Part shown: piece by piece, positions 1 through 7,438 of the stretch
Layout of the letters: the number at the start of each line of letters is the position of its first letter
How positions within the stretch are numbered: position 1 is the first letter of the stretch
Source of the DNA: Gaiellales bacterium
GTDB lineage: Bacteria; Actinomycetota; Thermoleophilia; Gaiellales; JAICJC01
NCBI GenBank assembly: GCA_036273515.1
Contig: DASUHM010000072.1
Location: forward strand, 1 to 43,047
DNA length: 43,047 bases
Direction: 5' to 3'
Made by a program: the position numbers and the translations under genes
The notes under the pieces: model-generated
Seen by the model: the letters and a program-made list of their open reading frames with translations, nothing else
Told to the model about the DNA's origin: nothing
Database searches by the model: none

Positions 1-1
1 C

Positions 2-253
2 ATCGAGCTCAAGCTCGAGGTGGTCGACTCGCCGAACTCGGCCGGCATCGTCATCGACGCCGTCCGCTGCGCCAAGCTGGGCCTCGACAACGGCCTCGCC
101 GGCGCGCTGGAGTGGCCGAGCGCCTACTTCATGAAGTCGCCGCCGTTCCAGCACCATGACGACCACTGCCGCGACGAGGTCGAAGCGTTCATCAAGAAGT
201 ACCGCCGTACCACCGCGAAGCCGCGCACGCCACGAAAGGCGGCGCGGGCCTGA
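2..253 (+). CDS. ino1: Inositol-3-phosphate synthase, C-terminal part (5' end outside window)
   Basis: The frame is open from the left edge and encodes the last 83 residues of myo-inositol-1-phosphate synthase, the NAD-dependent cytosolic enzyme that converts glucose 6-phosphate to inositol 3-phosphate. The recognisable stretch is [20 protein letters not shown], followed by a [10 protein letters not shown] motif and an acidic [16 protein letters not shown] end, all typical of the actinobacterial form of this family. A basic tail ([16 protein letters not shown]) follows. The gene ends 24 bp before a membrane kinase on the same strand, so the two may be co-transcribed. Inositol phosphate would supply phosphatidylinositol or inositol glycosides, which fits the glycosyltransferase further downstream, but that link is inference. 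Confidence 0.85.
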   Translation: MELKLEVVDSPNSAGIVIDAVRCAKLGLDNGLAGALEWPSAYFMKSPPFQHHDDHCRDEVEAFIKKYRRTTAKPRTPRKAARA

Positions 254-277
254 GCGGATCCATCCTCGCGAGTAGCC

Positions 278-2131
278 ATGGCTGACTTCTCCGAACCCCC
301 CTCGGGCACCGGCTCGGCATCGTCCGCTTTGGGGCTTCCCCGGATCGGAACGGTGTTTGCTGCATACGCGCTCGAGGGCGTGCTCGGCAGGGGAGGGATG
401 AGTGTTGTCTACCGGGCTGACAACGCCCGGCTCGGGAACAAGATCGCGCTCAAGGTGCTCGCGCCGGACCTCAGCGAGGACGACGCATTTCGTGAGCGGT
501 TCGTTCGCGAATCTCGCGTGGCGGCGTCGATCAACCACCCCAACATCATCCCGATCTACGACGCCGGCGACTCGGACGGACTCCTCTACATCGCGATGCG
601 CTACGTCGAGGGCGCGGATCTGAAGGCGCTGCTGCGGCGGGAAGGTCCTCTGCACGTGCCACGTGCATGCGCGCTCGTCAGCCAGGTGGGGGGTGCGCTT
701 CATGCGGCCCACCAGGCCGGATTGATCCATCGGGACATCAAGCCCGGCAACATCCTCATCGAGCGGATCGACGACGGGATCCAGATCCTCGAGCACGTGT
801 ATCTCGCCGACTTCGGCCTCACGAAGCACGCCCAGTCGCGGTCCGGCCTTACGCATACGGGCCAGTTCGTCGGCACCGTCGACTATGTCGCCCCGGAACA
901 GATCGAGGGTCGGCCGACCGACAAGCGCGCAGACGTGTATTCGCTGGGCTGCGTCCTCTTCGAGTGCTTGACAGGTGTGGTGCCGTACCACCGCGAGAGC
1001 GATGTCGCGGTCCTGTGGGCGCACGTCCAGGAGGAATGCCCACCGGTCTCGACCCTGCGGTCCGATCTTCCTGCCGGGATGGATGATGTCGTCGCCAGGG
1101 CGATGGCGAAATCTCCCGATGACCGGTACCAGACGGCCGCCGAGTTCGTCGCTGAGGTGAGCCTGTTGGGCAGAGAGGGCGCACGCGACCGTGGTGGCAC
1201 GGTCATGCCCGCGTCGTCGCGATCGATCGCCGCTGCGCGACCTGCGGACATGGGCCAGCCGTCGGGAACGCACCCGTCGTCCGCCGCTGGGCAGGCCGGC
1301 GAGCCGCCGGAGGACGACTCGATCACACGGTTGCCCGCGCGATCGAAGCGGTCAGTACAGGCCGTCGTTGCCGGACTTATCGCGGTGGTGTTGCTCGCCG
1401 CCGTCGGCTTGTACGCCCTCTCACGTGGGTCACATGCGGTGGCCGGCCCCGGATCGTCGACAGGCGCCGCCGGCTCCTCGGGCTCCACGACCACCGGGGG
1501 CGCAACGACTTCAGGTTCAGCCGCCTTCCCGCCGAACACGGGAGGGCTGCAGCTCGTGATGGATCACCGTCTGCTCGGCAATCGGCAATGCCAGGACACG
1601 CAAGCCCAGGCGCCGTTCCCCGGTGTGCCGGCGACGATCGGAGCGACGGCCGTCGAGGGGGTGAAGTGCACGGCCGCGAACGTCGGATACCCATCCGTCG
1701 AATACGCGGTCTACCTGTACCCGGATACGAAGACCCTGACATCCGTCTTCAACACCGTGCTCCAGGGCTGGAGCACCACCGGCCAGTGGCACACGGCACC
1801 TAGCGCGTGCCATGTGAACGGTGTGTGGGCCGGGGGCCCGGTGACATGGCGGCACCCGAGCGAGAACCCGCCCGCGCCGGGCCATCTGGGCGGCTACCGC
1901 GCCTGCTTCCATCACCAGCCGTTGACGCTGATGGTCTGGACGCACATGCGCGACAATCCAACTCCTCAGCCCGATCACTACAACACCCTCGTCGCCGCGA
2001 GCTCGACGAATACCGGACCGGGGGAATCGCTCCCCACCGACTTGAGGGGCTTCTGGCAGTTCCTTCAGAAGCGCGCCGCGGCACCGATCGGTAAGTCGCT
2101 CACCGGACAGAATCTCCCGCCGCTGCAGTGA
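278..2131 (+). CDS. Membrane Ser/Thr protein kinase (PknB-like) with novel extracytoplasmic domain
   Basis: This is a 617-residue eukaryotic-type Ser/Thr kinase. The kinase domain spans about residues 27-298: glycine loop GRGGMSVVY (37-45), catalytic lysine in ALKV (K59), helix-C glutamate (E78), HRDIKPGN (H151-D153), DFG (178-180) and APEQ (205-208). All catalytic residues are present, so it should be active. A linker rich in Ser, Ala and Pro leads to one transmembrane helix (about 361-381), a Gly/Ser/Thr-rich spacer (390-415) and an outer domain of about 190 residues with four cysteines (C438, C464, C511, C543). I see no PASTA repeats, the usual PknB sensor. The outer domain resembles uncharacterised C-terminal domains of actinobacterial kinases. 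Its stop overlaps the start of the next gene, pointing to co-expression with the CYTH protein. Confidence 0.93.
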   Translation: MADFSEPPSGTGSASSALGLPRIGTVFAAYALEGVLGRGGMSVVYRADNARLGNKIALKVLAPDLSEDDAFRERFVRESRVAASINHPNIIPIYDAGDSDGLLYIAMRYVEGADLKALLRREGPLHVPRACALVSQVGGALHAAHQAGLIHRDIKPGNILIERIDDGIQILEHVYLADFGLTKHAQSRSGLTHTGQFVGTVDYVAPEQIEGRPTDKRADVYSLGCVLFECLTGVVPYHRESDVAVLWAHVQEECPPVSTLRSDLPAGMDDVVARAMAKSPDDRYQTAAEFVAEVSLLGREGARDRGGTVMPASSRSIAAARPADMGQPSGTHPSSAAGQAGEPPEDDSITRLPARSKRSVQAVVAGLIAVVLLAAVGLYALSRGSHAVAGPGSSTGAAGSSGSTTTGGATTSGSAAFPPNTGGLQLVMDHRLLGNRQCQDTQAQAPFPGVPATIGATAVEGVKCTAANVGYPSVEYAVYLYPDTKTLTSVFNTVLQGWSTTGQWHTAPSACHVNGVWAGGPVTWRHPSENPPAPGHLGGYRACFHHQPLTLMVWTHMRDNPTPQPDHYNTLVAASSTNTGPGESLPTDLRGFWQFLQKRAAAPIGKSLTGQNLPPLQ

Positions 2132-2796
2132 TGGCTCCGCGTCGTGCCTCCGCCAGCGAGCCGGGCGATCCGCGCGCCGAACCGGTCGAGGTCGAGCTGC
2201 GTTTCATTGTCGACGCGCCGTTGCCCTATTCGGGAGACCTTCGGCGGCTCCGGCCCGGCGGCTTGGAGCTCGTCAAGCGCGGTGACTCGCGCCTTCATAG
2301 CGACGTGTACCTCGACACGGGGACGCTCAGACTGCGGTCGGCCGGTGCGAATCTCAGGCTGCGCACCGGGTCCTCGGGGCGGCGTTGGGTCACGCTGAAG
2401 CAGAAGACGCGGGGCGGTCACAAGGGCGCGCTCAATATCCGACTCGAGTTCGAGGAAGAGCTGACGAGGGACGTTCGACCGCATGAAAGCCTGCCGTGGC
2501 GGAAGGCTGCTGCGCTCACCGCGCGCGAGATTCGTCCCGTTCTCCAGGTGGCCACACTCAGGGAGGAGCATGTGTTTGCCGACTCCGTAGGGCATCGGGC
2601 CGTAGTGGCGCTTGATATCGTCACCTACCCCGACGGATCAGTTGAACGACGCCTCGAGATTGAGCTTCCGGGCGGGACCCCCGAGTTCGTCCGGCGAGTG
2701 GAAGAGGACGTTCGTCGGAAGGTGCGAGGGCTGAAGGCGGCACCGCGCGGCAAGCGGAGTGAGGCGATCCGTCGCCTGCCACGGCTCTTCATGTGA
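2128..2796 (+). CDS. CYTH-domain protein (triphosphate tunnel enzyme family)
   Basis: The protein is about 222 residues and has the pattern of the CYTH/triphosphate tunnel fold. It shows an N-terminal EVELRF strand (an ExExR form of the ExExK signature), YLDT followed by LRLR and LRLR, a lysine-rich LKQK strand, an acidic LEFEEEL strand, and ALDIV...ERRLEIEL near the end. Family members hydrolyse inorganic triphosphate or thiamine triphosphate, or polymerise polyphosphate, using a metal ion in a beta barrel lined with these charged residues. The substrate cannot be told from sequence. GTG at 2128 or ATG at 2131 are both possible starts; each overlaps the kinase stop, so translation is probably coupled. 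Phosphorylation by the kinase or activity on a nucleotide or polyphosphate are both open. Confidence 0.75.
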   Translation: MMAPRRASASEPGDPRAEPVEVELRFIVDAPLPYSGDLRRLRPGGLELVKRGDSRLHSDVYLDTGTLRLRSAGANLRLRTGSSGRRWVTLKQKTRGGHKGALNIRLEFEEELTRDVRPHESLPWRKAAALTAREIRPVLQVATLREEHVFADSVGHRAVVALDIVTYPDGSVERRLEIELPGGTPEFVRRVEEDVRRKVRGLKAAPRGKRSEAIRRLPRLFM

Positions 2797-2806
2797 GTGT
2801 GTTCTC

Positions 2807-4246
2807 TTGGTAGGCGACCAGGATTCGGTGGGAATGGGCCTGTTCTTCTATCCGCGGGGGGGCTCGGTGCGGGTGGCTGGGTATCTGTCGCGTGCACTTC
2901 GGGCCCTAGGCTGGCGGGTCACGGTGGCGTGCGGATCGCTCGGCGCGGTCGGGGTCCTCGGCAACGCCGAGTCGATGTTTGGCGTCGACGTCGTGCCGGC
3001 ACGGTATGACCACGCAGTGGCGCGGTGGGCTCGGGGCGAGGATCCGATGGATGCGCCGTTTCCGATGCATCCATCGTATGAGGCGCGCGCCGAAGTGCCA
3101 GATCGCGCGTTTCCGTGGGTGTCGCCGGCCCAGGGTGAGCGAATGGCACTGGCGTGGGCGGCTCTGCTCGCTCAGTCCGACGCCATGACGCGAGCCGGGG
3201 TGCTGCACCTCCATCACCTGACGCCCGTCCATGATGCCGTTCGGCTGGCGTTCCCCGAGGTTCCGGTCGTGACGCATCTGCACGGCACAGAGTTGAAGAT
3301 GCTGGATGCGATCTCGCGCTCGGAGCCCGAGATTGCCGGGCCGTACGCCGACTGGTGGGTGGCTCGAATGCGCGCTTCGGCGCGTCGCGCGGCCGCGACG
3401 ATCGCGATCTCCCCACATGATCGGGACGAGGCGGTGCGGCTCCTCGGGATCGACCGAGAGACGGTTCATTTTGTCCCAAACGGTGTGGACACGAACCGCT
3501 TCATGCCGTACCGGCCAAGCGCCGAGGAGCGGCAAGCACACTGGCTGCGTTGGCTCGTGAACGACCCTCAGGGCTGGGACGAAGCGACCTCCAAGCCGGG
3601 CAGCATCCGTTACACCGAGGCGGAGGTGCTCGACGCGTTCTTCGATGCCTCGACCGGCGAGCCGCGGCCGGTTCTCATGTATGTCGGCCGCTTCCTCGCC
3701 TTCAAACGCGTGCCGCTTCTCGTTCGTGCCTACGCTCGCGCGCGCGAGCGGATGTCGGTACCCGCGCCGCTGGTTATCTGGGGCGGTTTCCCGGGTGAGT
3801 GGGAGGGCGAGCACGCCCATACCGTCGTCACACGCGAACGGATCGACGGGGTGTTCTTCGACGGGTGGCGGGACCACGACCAACTCCCGCTTGGGCTCAG
3901 CTGTGCCGATTGTTTCGTCGCACCATCGACCAACGAGCCTTTCGGCCTCGTCTACCTCGAGGCGATGGCGTGCGCGCTGCCCGTGATCGGCACACTGAGC
4001 GGGGGCCCGCCCAGCTTCATCAACACCACCCCGACCGAGCCCGATGGGTGGCTTGTACCACCGGATGACGAAGAGGCCCTCGCCGGCGCAATGGTCGCTG
4101 CCATCGACGATCCAGCCCGACGCACGCAGTACGGCATCAACGCGAACCGCCACGCTCGCGAGAACTACTCGTGGCGCGGCGTCGCCAGCCAGGTCGTCGA
4201 TCTCTACAACAGCCACACGCCCAAGGCGATCCAGCATGCCGGCTAA
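2807..4246 (+). CDS. Glycosyltransferase family 4 (group 1)
   Basis: This is a GT-B-fold retaining glycosyltransferase of roughly 480 residues. The N-terminal half holds a GLFFYPRGGSVRVAGYLSRA segment, the usual acceptor-side glycine-rich loop, and HLHGTELKML. The C-terminal half holds YVGRFLAFKR, the GR...K donor site, and EPFGLVYLEAMACALPVIGT, the EX7E motif that binds the nucleotide sugar. The frame can be opened from GTG 2759, but residues before VGDQDSV do not resemble a protein start. TTG 2807, nine bases after a GTGAG, gives a sensible N terminus and leaves a 10-bp gap after the CYTH gene. It lies in a run with inositol-phosphate synthase, so an inositol glycoside (as with MshA or PimA) is one idea, but the specificity is unknown. 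Confidence 0.85.
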   Translation: MVGDQDSVGMGLFFYPRGGSVRVAGYLSRALRALGWRVTVACGSLGAVGVLGNAESMFGVDVVPARYDHAVARWARGEDPMDAPFPMHPSYEARAEVPDRAFPWVSPAQGERMALAWAALLAQSDAMTRAGVLHLHHLTPVHDAVRLAFPEVPVVTHLHGTELKMLDAISRSEPEIAGPYADWWVARMRASARRAAATIAISPHDRDEAVRLLGIDRETVHFVPNGVDTNRFMPYRPSAEERQAHWLRWLVNDPQGWDEATSKPGSIRYTEAEVLDAFFDASTGEPRPVLMYVGRFLAFKRVPLLVRAYARARERMSVPAPLVIWGGFPGEWEGEHAHTVVTRERIDGVFFDGWRDHDQLPLGLSCADCFVAPSTNEPFGLVYLEAMACALPVIGTLSGGPPSFINTTPTEPDGWLVPPDDEEALAGAMVAAIDDPARRTQYGINANRHARENYSWRGVASQVVDLYNSHTPKAIQHAG

Positions 4247-4349
4247 CTCAGCGGCCATGCACATCCTCGATTATGAGGCGGTGCCGCCGGATCCGGCGCA
4301 TACGCACTCCGACGCTCAGAATTGCCGCTATCCGAGTCTGGGATTGAGC

Positions 4350-4371
4350 GGCTCGGTATCGGCTCGGTAAC
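4350..4371 (+). promoter_or_regulatory. Tandem 11-bp direct repeat, candidate response-regulator site
   Basis: GGCTCGGTATC is followed immediately by GGCTCGGTAAC. Ten of eleven positions match, and the period is one helical turn. The pair ends 50 bp before the start of an OmpR-family regulator gene. OmpR/PhoB regulators bind as head-to-tail dimers on such repeats, so self-regulation is a reasonable inference. No binding data are available here. Confidence 0.45.
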
Positions 4372-4379
4372 GGCGTCGC

Positions 4380-4402
4380 CACCGGCGTGACAGCCGCCGG
4401 TG
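4380..4402 (+). other. Hairpin upstream of the response regulator gene
   Basis: CACCGGCG and CGCCGGTG form an 8-bp perfect stem around a 7-base loop, 19 bp before the regulator start. No T-run follows, so a classical terminator is unlikely. It could end the glycosyltransferase transcript by another route or lie in the leader of the regulator mRNA. Confidence 0.4.
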
Positions 4403-4421
4403 CACGGGCCATGATTAATCC

Positions 4422-5087
4422 GTGAACCGCGTGCTGCTCGTCGAGGACGATCCCACCATCCGCGAGATGACGCGGATGACGCTCGAGCGCGACGGCTTCG
4501 TCGTCGAGACGGCGGGCGACGGCCAGGCCGGGCTCGACGCGTTCGATCGCGGGATCCCCGACGTGGTGCTGCTCGACGTGATGCTGCCCGGCATGGACGG
4601 CGTCACGGTCTGCCGCCGCATCCGCGCCCGCAGCGTCGTGCCCATCGTGATGCTGTCGGCCCGCACCGATCCGATCGACGTCGTCCTCGGCCTCGAGGCG
4701 GGGGCCGACGACTACGTGACGAAGCCCTTCGAGCCGCCGATCCTGGCGGCCCGCCTGCGCGCCGTCCTGCGCCGCGCCACCCGCCTTGCCGACGGCGGCA
4801 GGCTGCGCTTCGGCGACCTCGAGATCGATCCCAAGGGGATGGTGGTGACCCGCGACGGCCTCGTGCTCTCGCTGACGCCCACCGAGTACCGGCTCCTGCT
4901 CGAGCTGGCGGAGAACGTCGGCATCGTGCTGACGCGCGAGCAGCTGCTCGAGAACGTGTGGGGCTACGTCTGGTCGGGCGACACCCGCCTCGTCGACATG
5001 CACGTGCGCAGGCTGCGGGGCAAGATCGGCGCCGACGCCATCGAGACCGTCCGGGGAGCGGGGTACAAGCTGGTGCGACCGGGATGA
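4422..5087 (+). CDS. OmpR/PhoB-family response regulator
   Basis: The 221-residue protein has a receiver domain (1-118) and a winged-helix DNA-binding domain (about 127-219). The receiver shows the acidic pair D9/D10, phospho-acceptor D52 in LLDVMLPGMDG, S79 and the invariant K101 in TKPF. The effector domain shows LTPTEYRLLLELAENVG and the REQLLENVWGY recognition region, ending RGAGYKLVRPG. It should be phosphorylated by the kinase encoded next, whose ATG overlaps this stop by four bases. GTG 4422 is the start because MNRVLLVEDD is the canonical opening of the domain. The tandem repeat at 4350-4371 may be its own site. Confidence 0.95.
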   Translation: MNRVLLVEDDPTIREMTRMTLERDGFVVETAGDGQAGLDAFDRGIPDVVLLDVMLPGMDGVTVCRRIRARSVVPIVMLSARTDPIDVVLGLEAGADDYVTKPFEPPILAARLRAVLRRATRLADGGRLRFGDLEIDPKGMVVTRDGLVLSLTPTEYRLLLELAENVGIVLTREQLLENVWGYVWSGDTRLVDMHVRRLRGKIGADAIETVRGAGYKLVRPG

Positions 5088-6313
5088 GCCTGCGCGTCCG
5101 GCTGGCGCTGTCGTTCGCGCTCCTGGCGGGGCTCGTGGCGGCCGCCGTCGGCCTGGTGGTGTACCAGCTCACCCAGCAGGACCTGCTCGACCGGGCCCGG
5201 GCGAAGGCGGTCTCCTCGGCTCGCGATGCGGCGTCGTTCTACAACCGCTACGACGTGCTCTCGCCCGGGTCGGTGGTCGGCCCCGGGCACGGCGTCCCGC
5301 CGCAGCTGCGAGCCGTGGTCGCCGGCCGCCACGTCGTCGCGACGTTCAAGGGCCCCGTGCAGGGGCATCCGTACATCTGGGCGGGGGTGCCGTCGGACCG
5401 CGCGCCGCGGGGCGTCTACGTGCGGATCTCATTCGCCGCCGACCAGGCGACGATCGCCGACCTGCGCCGGACGCTGATCGAGGTCGGCCTGGCCGGCGCC
5501 GCCGGCGGTGCGCTGCTCGGTGCGGCCCTGGCCTGGCGGCTGTCGCGCCGCCTGCGGGTGGCGGCGGCGGCGGCCGAGCGGGTGACGGCCGGGTCGCTCT
5601 CGGCCCGCGTGAACGCGCGCGGCAGCGACGAGGTGGCGGCGCTCGGGGCGGCCATGGACCGGATGGCCGACTCGCTGCAGCAGCGGATCGAGCACGAGCA
5701 GCGGTTCGTCGCGAACGTCGCCCACGACCTGCGCACGCCTGTGACGGGCCTGGTGGCGGCGGCGAGCCTGCTCGAGCCCGACCAGGTCGGGGCCGTCGTG
5801 CGGGAGCGGGTGTCGCGCCTGCACACCCTGGTCGAGGACCTGCTCGAGATCTCGCGGCTCGAGAACGGCGCGGTCACCGCAGACCTGCGCTGGGTCGACG
5901 TCGACGCGTTCGTGCGCAGCCTGGTCGAGCGCCGCCCCGGCGTCGTCGCCGACGCCTCCGAGCCGGCCCGGGTCTTCACCGACCCCCGTCGGCTCGAGCG
6001 GATCATCGACAACCTGCTCGACAACAGCGCCCGCCACGGCGGGCCGCCGGTCGTCGTGGCGGTGCGGGGGCGGACGATCGTCGTGTCCGATTCCGGCCCG
6101 GGCTTCGCACCCGAAATGCTCGCGCGCGCGACCGAGCGGTTTGCCACCGGCGACACCGCCCGCGGCCATGGCATCGGCCTCGGCCTCTCCATCGCCGCCG
6201 CCCAGGCGCGCGTGCTCGGCGGCTCCCTGCGGGTCGCGAACCGGCCGGAGGGCGGGGCCGAGGTGACGGTCGAGCTGAGCGACCGCGCGCCGACCGCGGA
6301 GCCGGTCTCGTGA
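5084..6313 (+). CDS. Sensor histidine kinase with HAMP domain
   Basis: From ATG 5084, which overlaps the regulator stop, the product is 409 residues. It has two transmembrane helices (about 7-28 and 131-153) around a small extracytoplasmic domain of about 100 residues, a HAMP linker (about 151-205), the H-box FVANVAHDLRTPVTG with phospho-acceptor H214, the N-box DNLLDNSARHGG, the G1 box SDSGPGF and the G2 box GHGIGLGLSI. These are all the elements of an active transmitter of the EnvZ/BaeS type. A longer frame upstream from 4958 is only the regulator gene read out of frame. The outer domain has no signature I recognise, so the stimulus is unknown. The third gene of the operon encodes an exported lipoprotein that may contribute to sensing. 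Confidence 0.94.
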   Translation: MSLRVRLALSFALLAGLVAAAVGLVVYQLTQQDLLDRARAKAVSSARDAASFYNRYDVLSPGSVVGPGHGVPPQLRAVVAGRHVVATFKGPVQGHPYIWAGVPSDRAPRGVYVRISFAADQATIADLRRTLIEVGLAGAAGGALLGAALAWRLSRRLRVAAAAAERVTAGSLSARVNARGSDEVAALGAAMDRMADSLQQRIEHEQRFVANVAHDLRTPVTGLVAAASLLEPDQVGAVVRERVSRLHTLVEDLLEISRLENGAVTADLRWVDVDAFVRSLVERRPGVVADASEPARVFTDPRRLERIIDNLLDNSARHGGPPVVVAVRGRTIVVSDSGPGFAPEMLARATERFATGDTARGHGIGLGLSIAAAQARVLGGSLRVANRPEGGAEVTVELSDRAPTAEPVS

Positions 6314-7344
6314 GGCGATGGGTCGCGCTCGCGGGGGTTGCGGCCGCATGCGCGGGGTGCGGATCCGGGGCCGGCCTGCACATCGAGGACGGCGGCCGCA
6401 CGGTGCAGGTCGGCCCGGTCGCCCCGCCGACCGCGCCGCCGCAGACGCACGACCAGCGCCCGGCCGAGCCCGGCGTCCACCTCGGCGGCCCGGCAGCGAT
6501 CGCCTACGACGCCGGCACCCTGTGGTGCGCCGTCTATCCAGGACCGGGCCTGGTCGGCTCGCTCGTCAAGGTCGACTCGACCACCGGCCGGCGGGTGGGC
6601 ACGCCGGTGCCGCTGCCGCCGGCCGGGCAGCCCTACCTGCTCGCGGTCGGCCCCGACGGCGTCTGGCTGGCGGCGGGCCCGCGCCTGTGGCGCGTCGATC
6701 CCGACACGGGTCAGGTCACGTCCGCTGGGCCGCTGCCCGGCCGGGCCACGGCGATCCAGGACGCGGGCGGCGCGGTCTGGACGACCGTCACGATGACGGG
6801 GGGCGGACGCCTGGTGCGGGTGGATCCGATCGAGGGCAAGATCACGGCCGCGGCGCCGGTCGGCCCCTCGCCGAGCGCGCTGACGGTCGCGACCGACTCG
6901 GCGTGGGTGACCGACGGCGTCGACCAGTCGATCCTGCGCTTCTCGGTCGCGAAGGGGGCGATCCAGCGGGCCGGTGGCGTGGCCCTGCCGCGCTCGCCGG
7001 TGCGGGCGCCGACCCAGATCACCGTCTACAACGGCTTCGTGTGGGTGTACGAGCGCGGCCGTGTGCTGCGCATCAGCGCGTCGACCGACCGCGTCCTCGG
7101 CACGACGACGATCGCATCCGTCCCCGGCGGGACGATCGCGGCGGGCAGCGGCGGCATCTGGGTGATCACCCGCACGCGTGCGCGGGGGCTGGGGGCCGTG
7201 CGCCTGCTGGACGGCGCCACCGGCCTCGCCGCCGGCAACCGGGTCGTGGTCGGCGGCCGCCCGACCGCCATCGTCACGGACGGCCGCGCCGCCTGGGTGT
7301 TCGACTCGAGCTCCGACCGACTGGTGCGCGTCTTCCCGGCCTAA
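6310..7344 (+). CDS. Predicted lipoprotein with beta-propeller repeats
   Basis: The 344-residue protein starts at GTG 6310, overlapping the kinase stop. A short basic/hydrophobic signal ends in CAGC, so C17 is the likely lipidated cysteine. The rest is a series of repeats of the form (V/A)W-(hydrophobic)-DGxxW with VDPxTG-like turns (LWRVDPDTGQVTSAGPLPG, LVRVDPIEGKIT, AWVTDGVDQSILRF, AWVFDSSSDRLVRV), as in virginiamycin-B-lyase-like or NHL/PQQ-like propellers. It should be anchored on the outer face of the membrane. Its place as the third gene of a two-component operon suggests it binds a ligand or modulates the sensor kinase, but no direct evidence shows this. Enzymatic lyase activity is not indicated. 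Confidence 0.8.
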   Translation: MRRWVALAGVAAACAGCGSGAGLHIEDGGRTVQVGPVAPPTAPPQTHDQRPAEPGVHLGGPAAIAYDAGTLWCAVYPGPGLVGSLVKVDSTTGRRVGTPVPLPPAGQPYLLAVGPDGVWLAAGPRLWRVDPDTGQVTSAGPLPGRATAIQDAGGAVWTTVTMTGGGRLVRVDPIEGKITAAAPVGPSPSALTVATDSAWVTDGVDQSILRFSVAKGAIQRAGGVALPRSPVRAPTQITVYNGFVWVYERGRVLRISASTDRVLGTTTIASVPGGTIAAGSGGIWVITRTRARGLGAVRLLDGATGLAAGNRVVVGGRPTAIVTDGRAAWVFDSSSDRLVRVFPA

Positions 7345-7413
7345 CCCGGGGTCAGACCCCGAACGGAAGTGCAACGAAAATGCAACGGCGGGCGTTCGGG
7401 GTCTGACCCCGGG
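7345..7413. repeat. Long perfect inverted repeat, REP-like element
   Basis: The arms 7345-7365 and 7393-7413 are perfect 21-bp reverse complements, each containing the inner palindrome-like GGGGTCAGACCCC or GGGGTCTGACCCC. The 27-base loop holds a short repeat (TGCAACG, AAAA, TGCAACG). It sits between the lipoprotein stop and the next gene. Arms of the GGGGTCTGACCCC type are the usual form of REP elements mobilised by Y1/RAYT transposases. No transposase gene is near. It could also act as a terminator for the upstream operon, and the right arm provides a possible -35 box (CTGACC) for the next gene. Confidence 0.75.
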
Positions 7414-7426
7414 CCGGCGAAGGCTC

Positions 7427-7432
7427 TACCAT
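7427..7432 (+). promoter_or_regulatory. Candidate -10 box for a leaderless transcript
   Basis: TACCAT fits TANNNT and ends six bases before ATG 7439. CTGACC, 18 bp upstream inside the right arm of the inverted repeat, could be the -35. There is no convincing ribosome-binding site before the ATG, which fits a leaderless mRNA. Confidence 0.4.
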
Positions 7433-7438
7433 CTGCCG

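Noticed and set aside
4248-5003. 251-residue minus-strand frame under the response regulator
   Set aside because: Opposite a well-supported regulator gene, with no domain and a His/Ala/Gln-rich composition typical of shadow frames.
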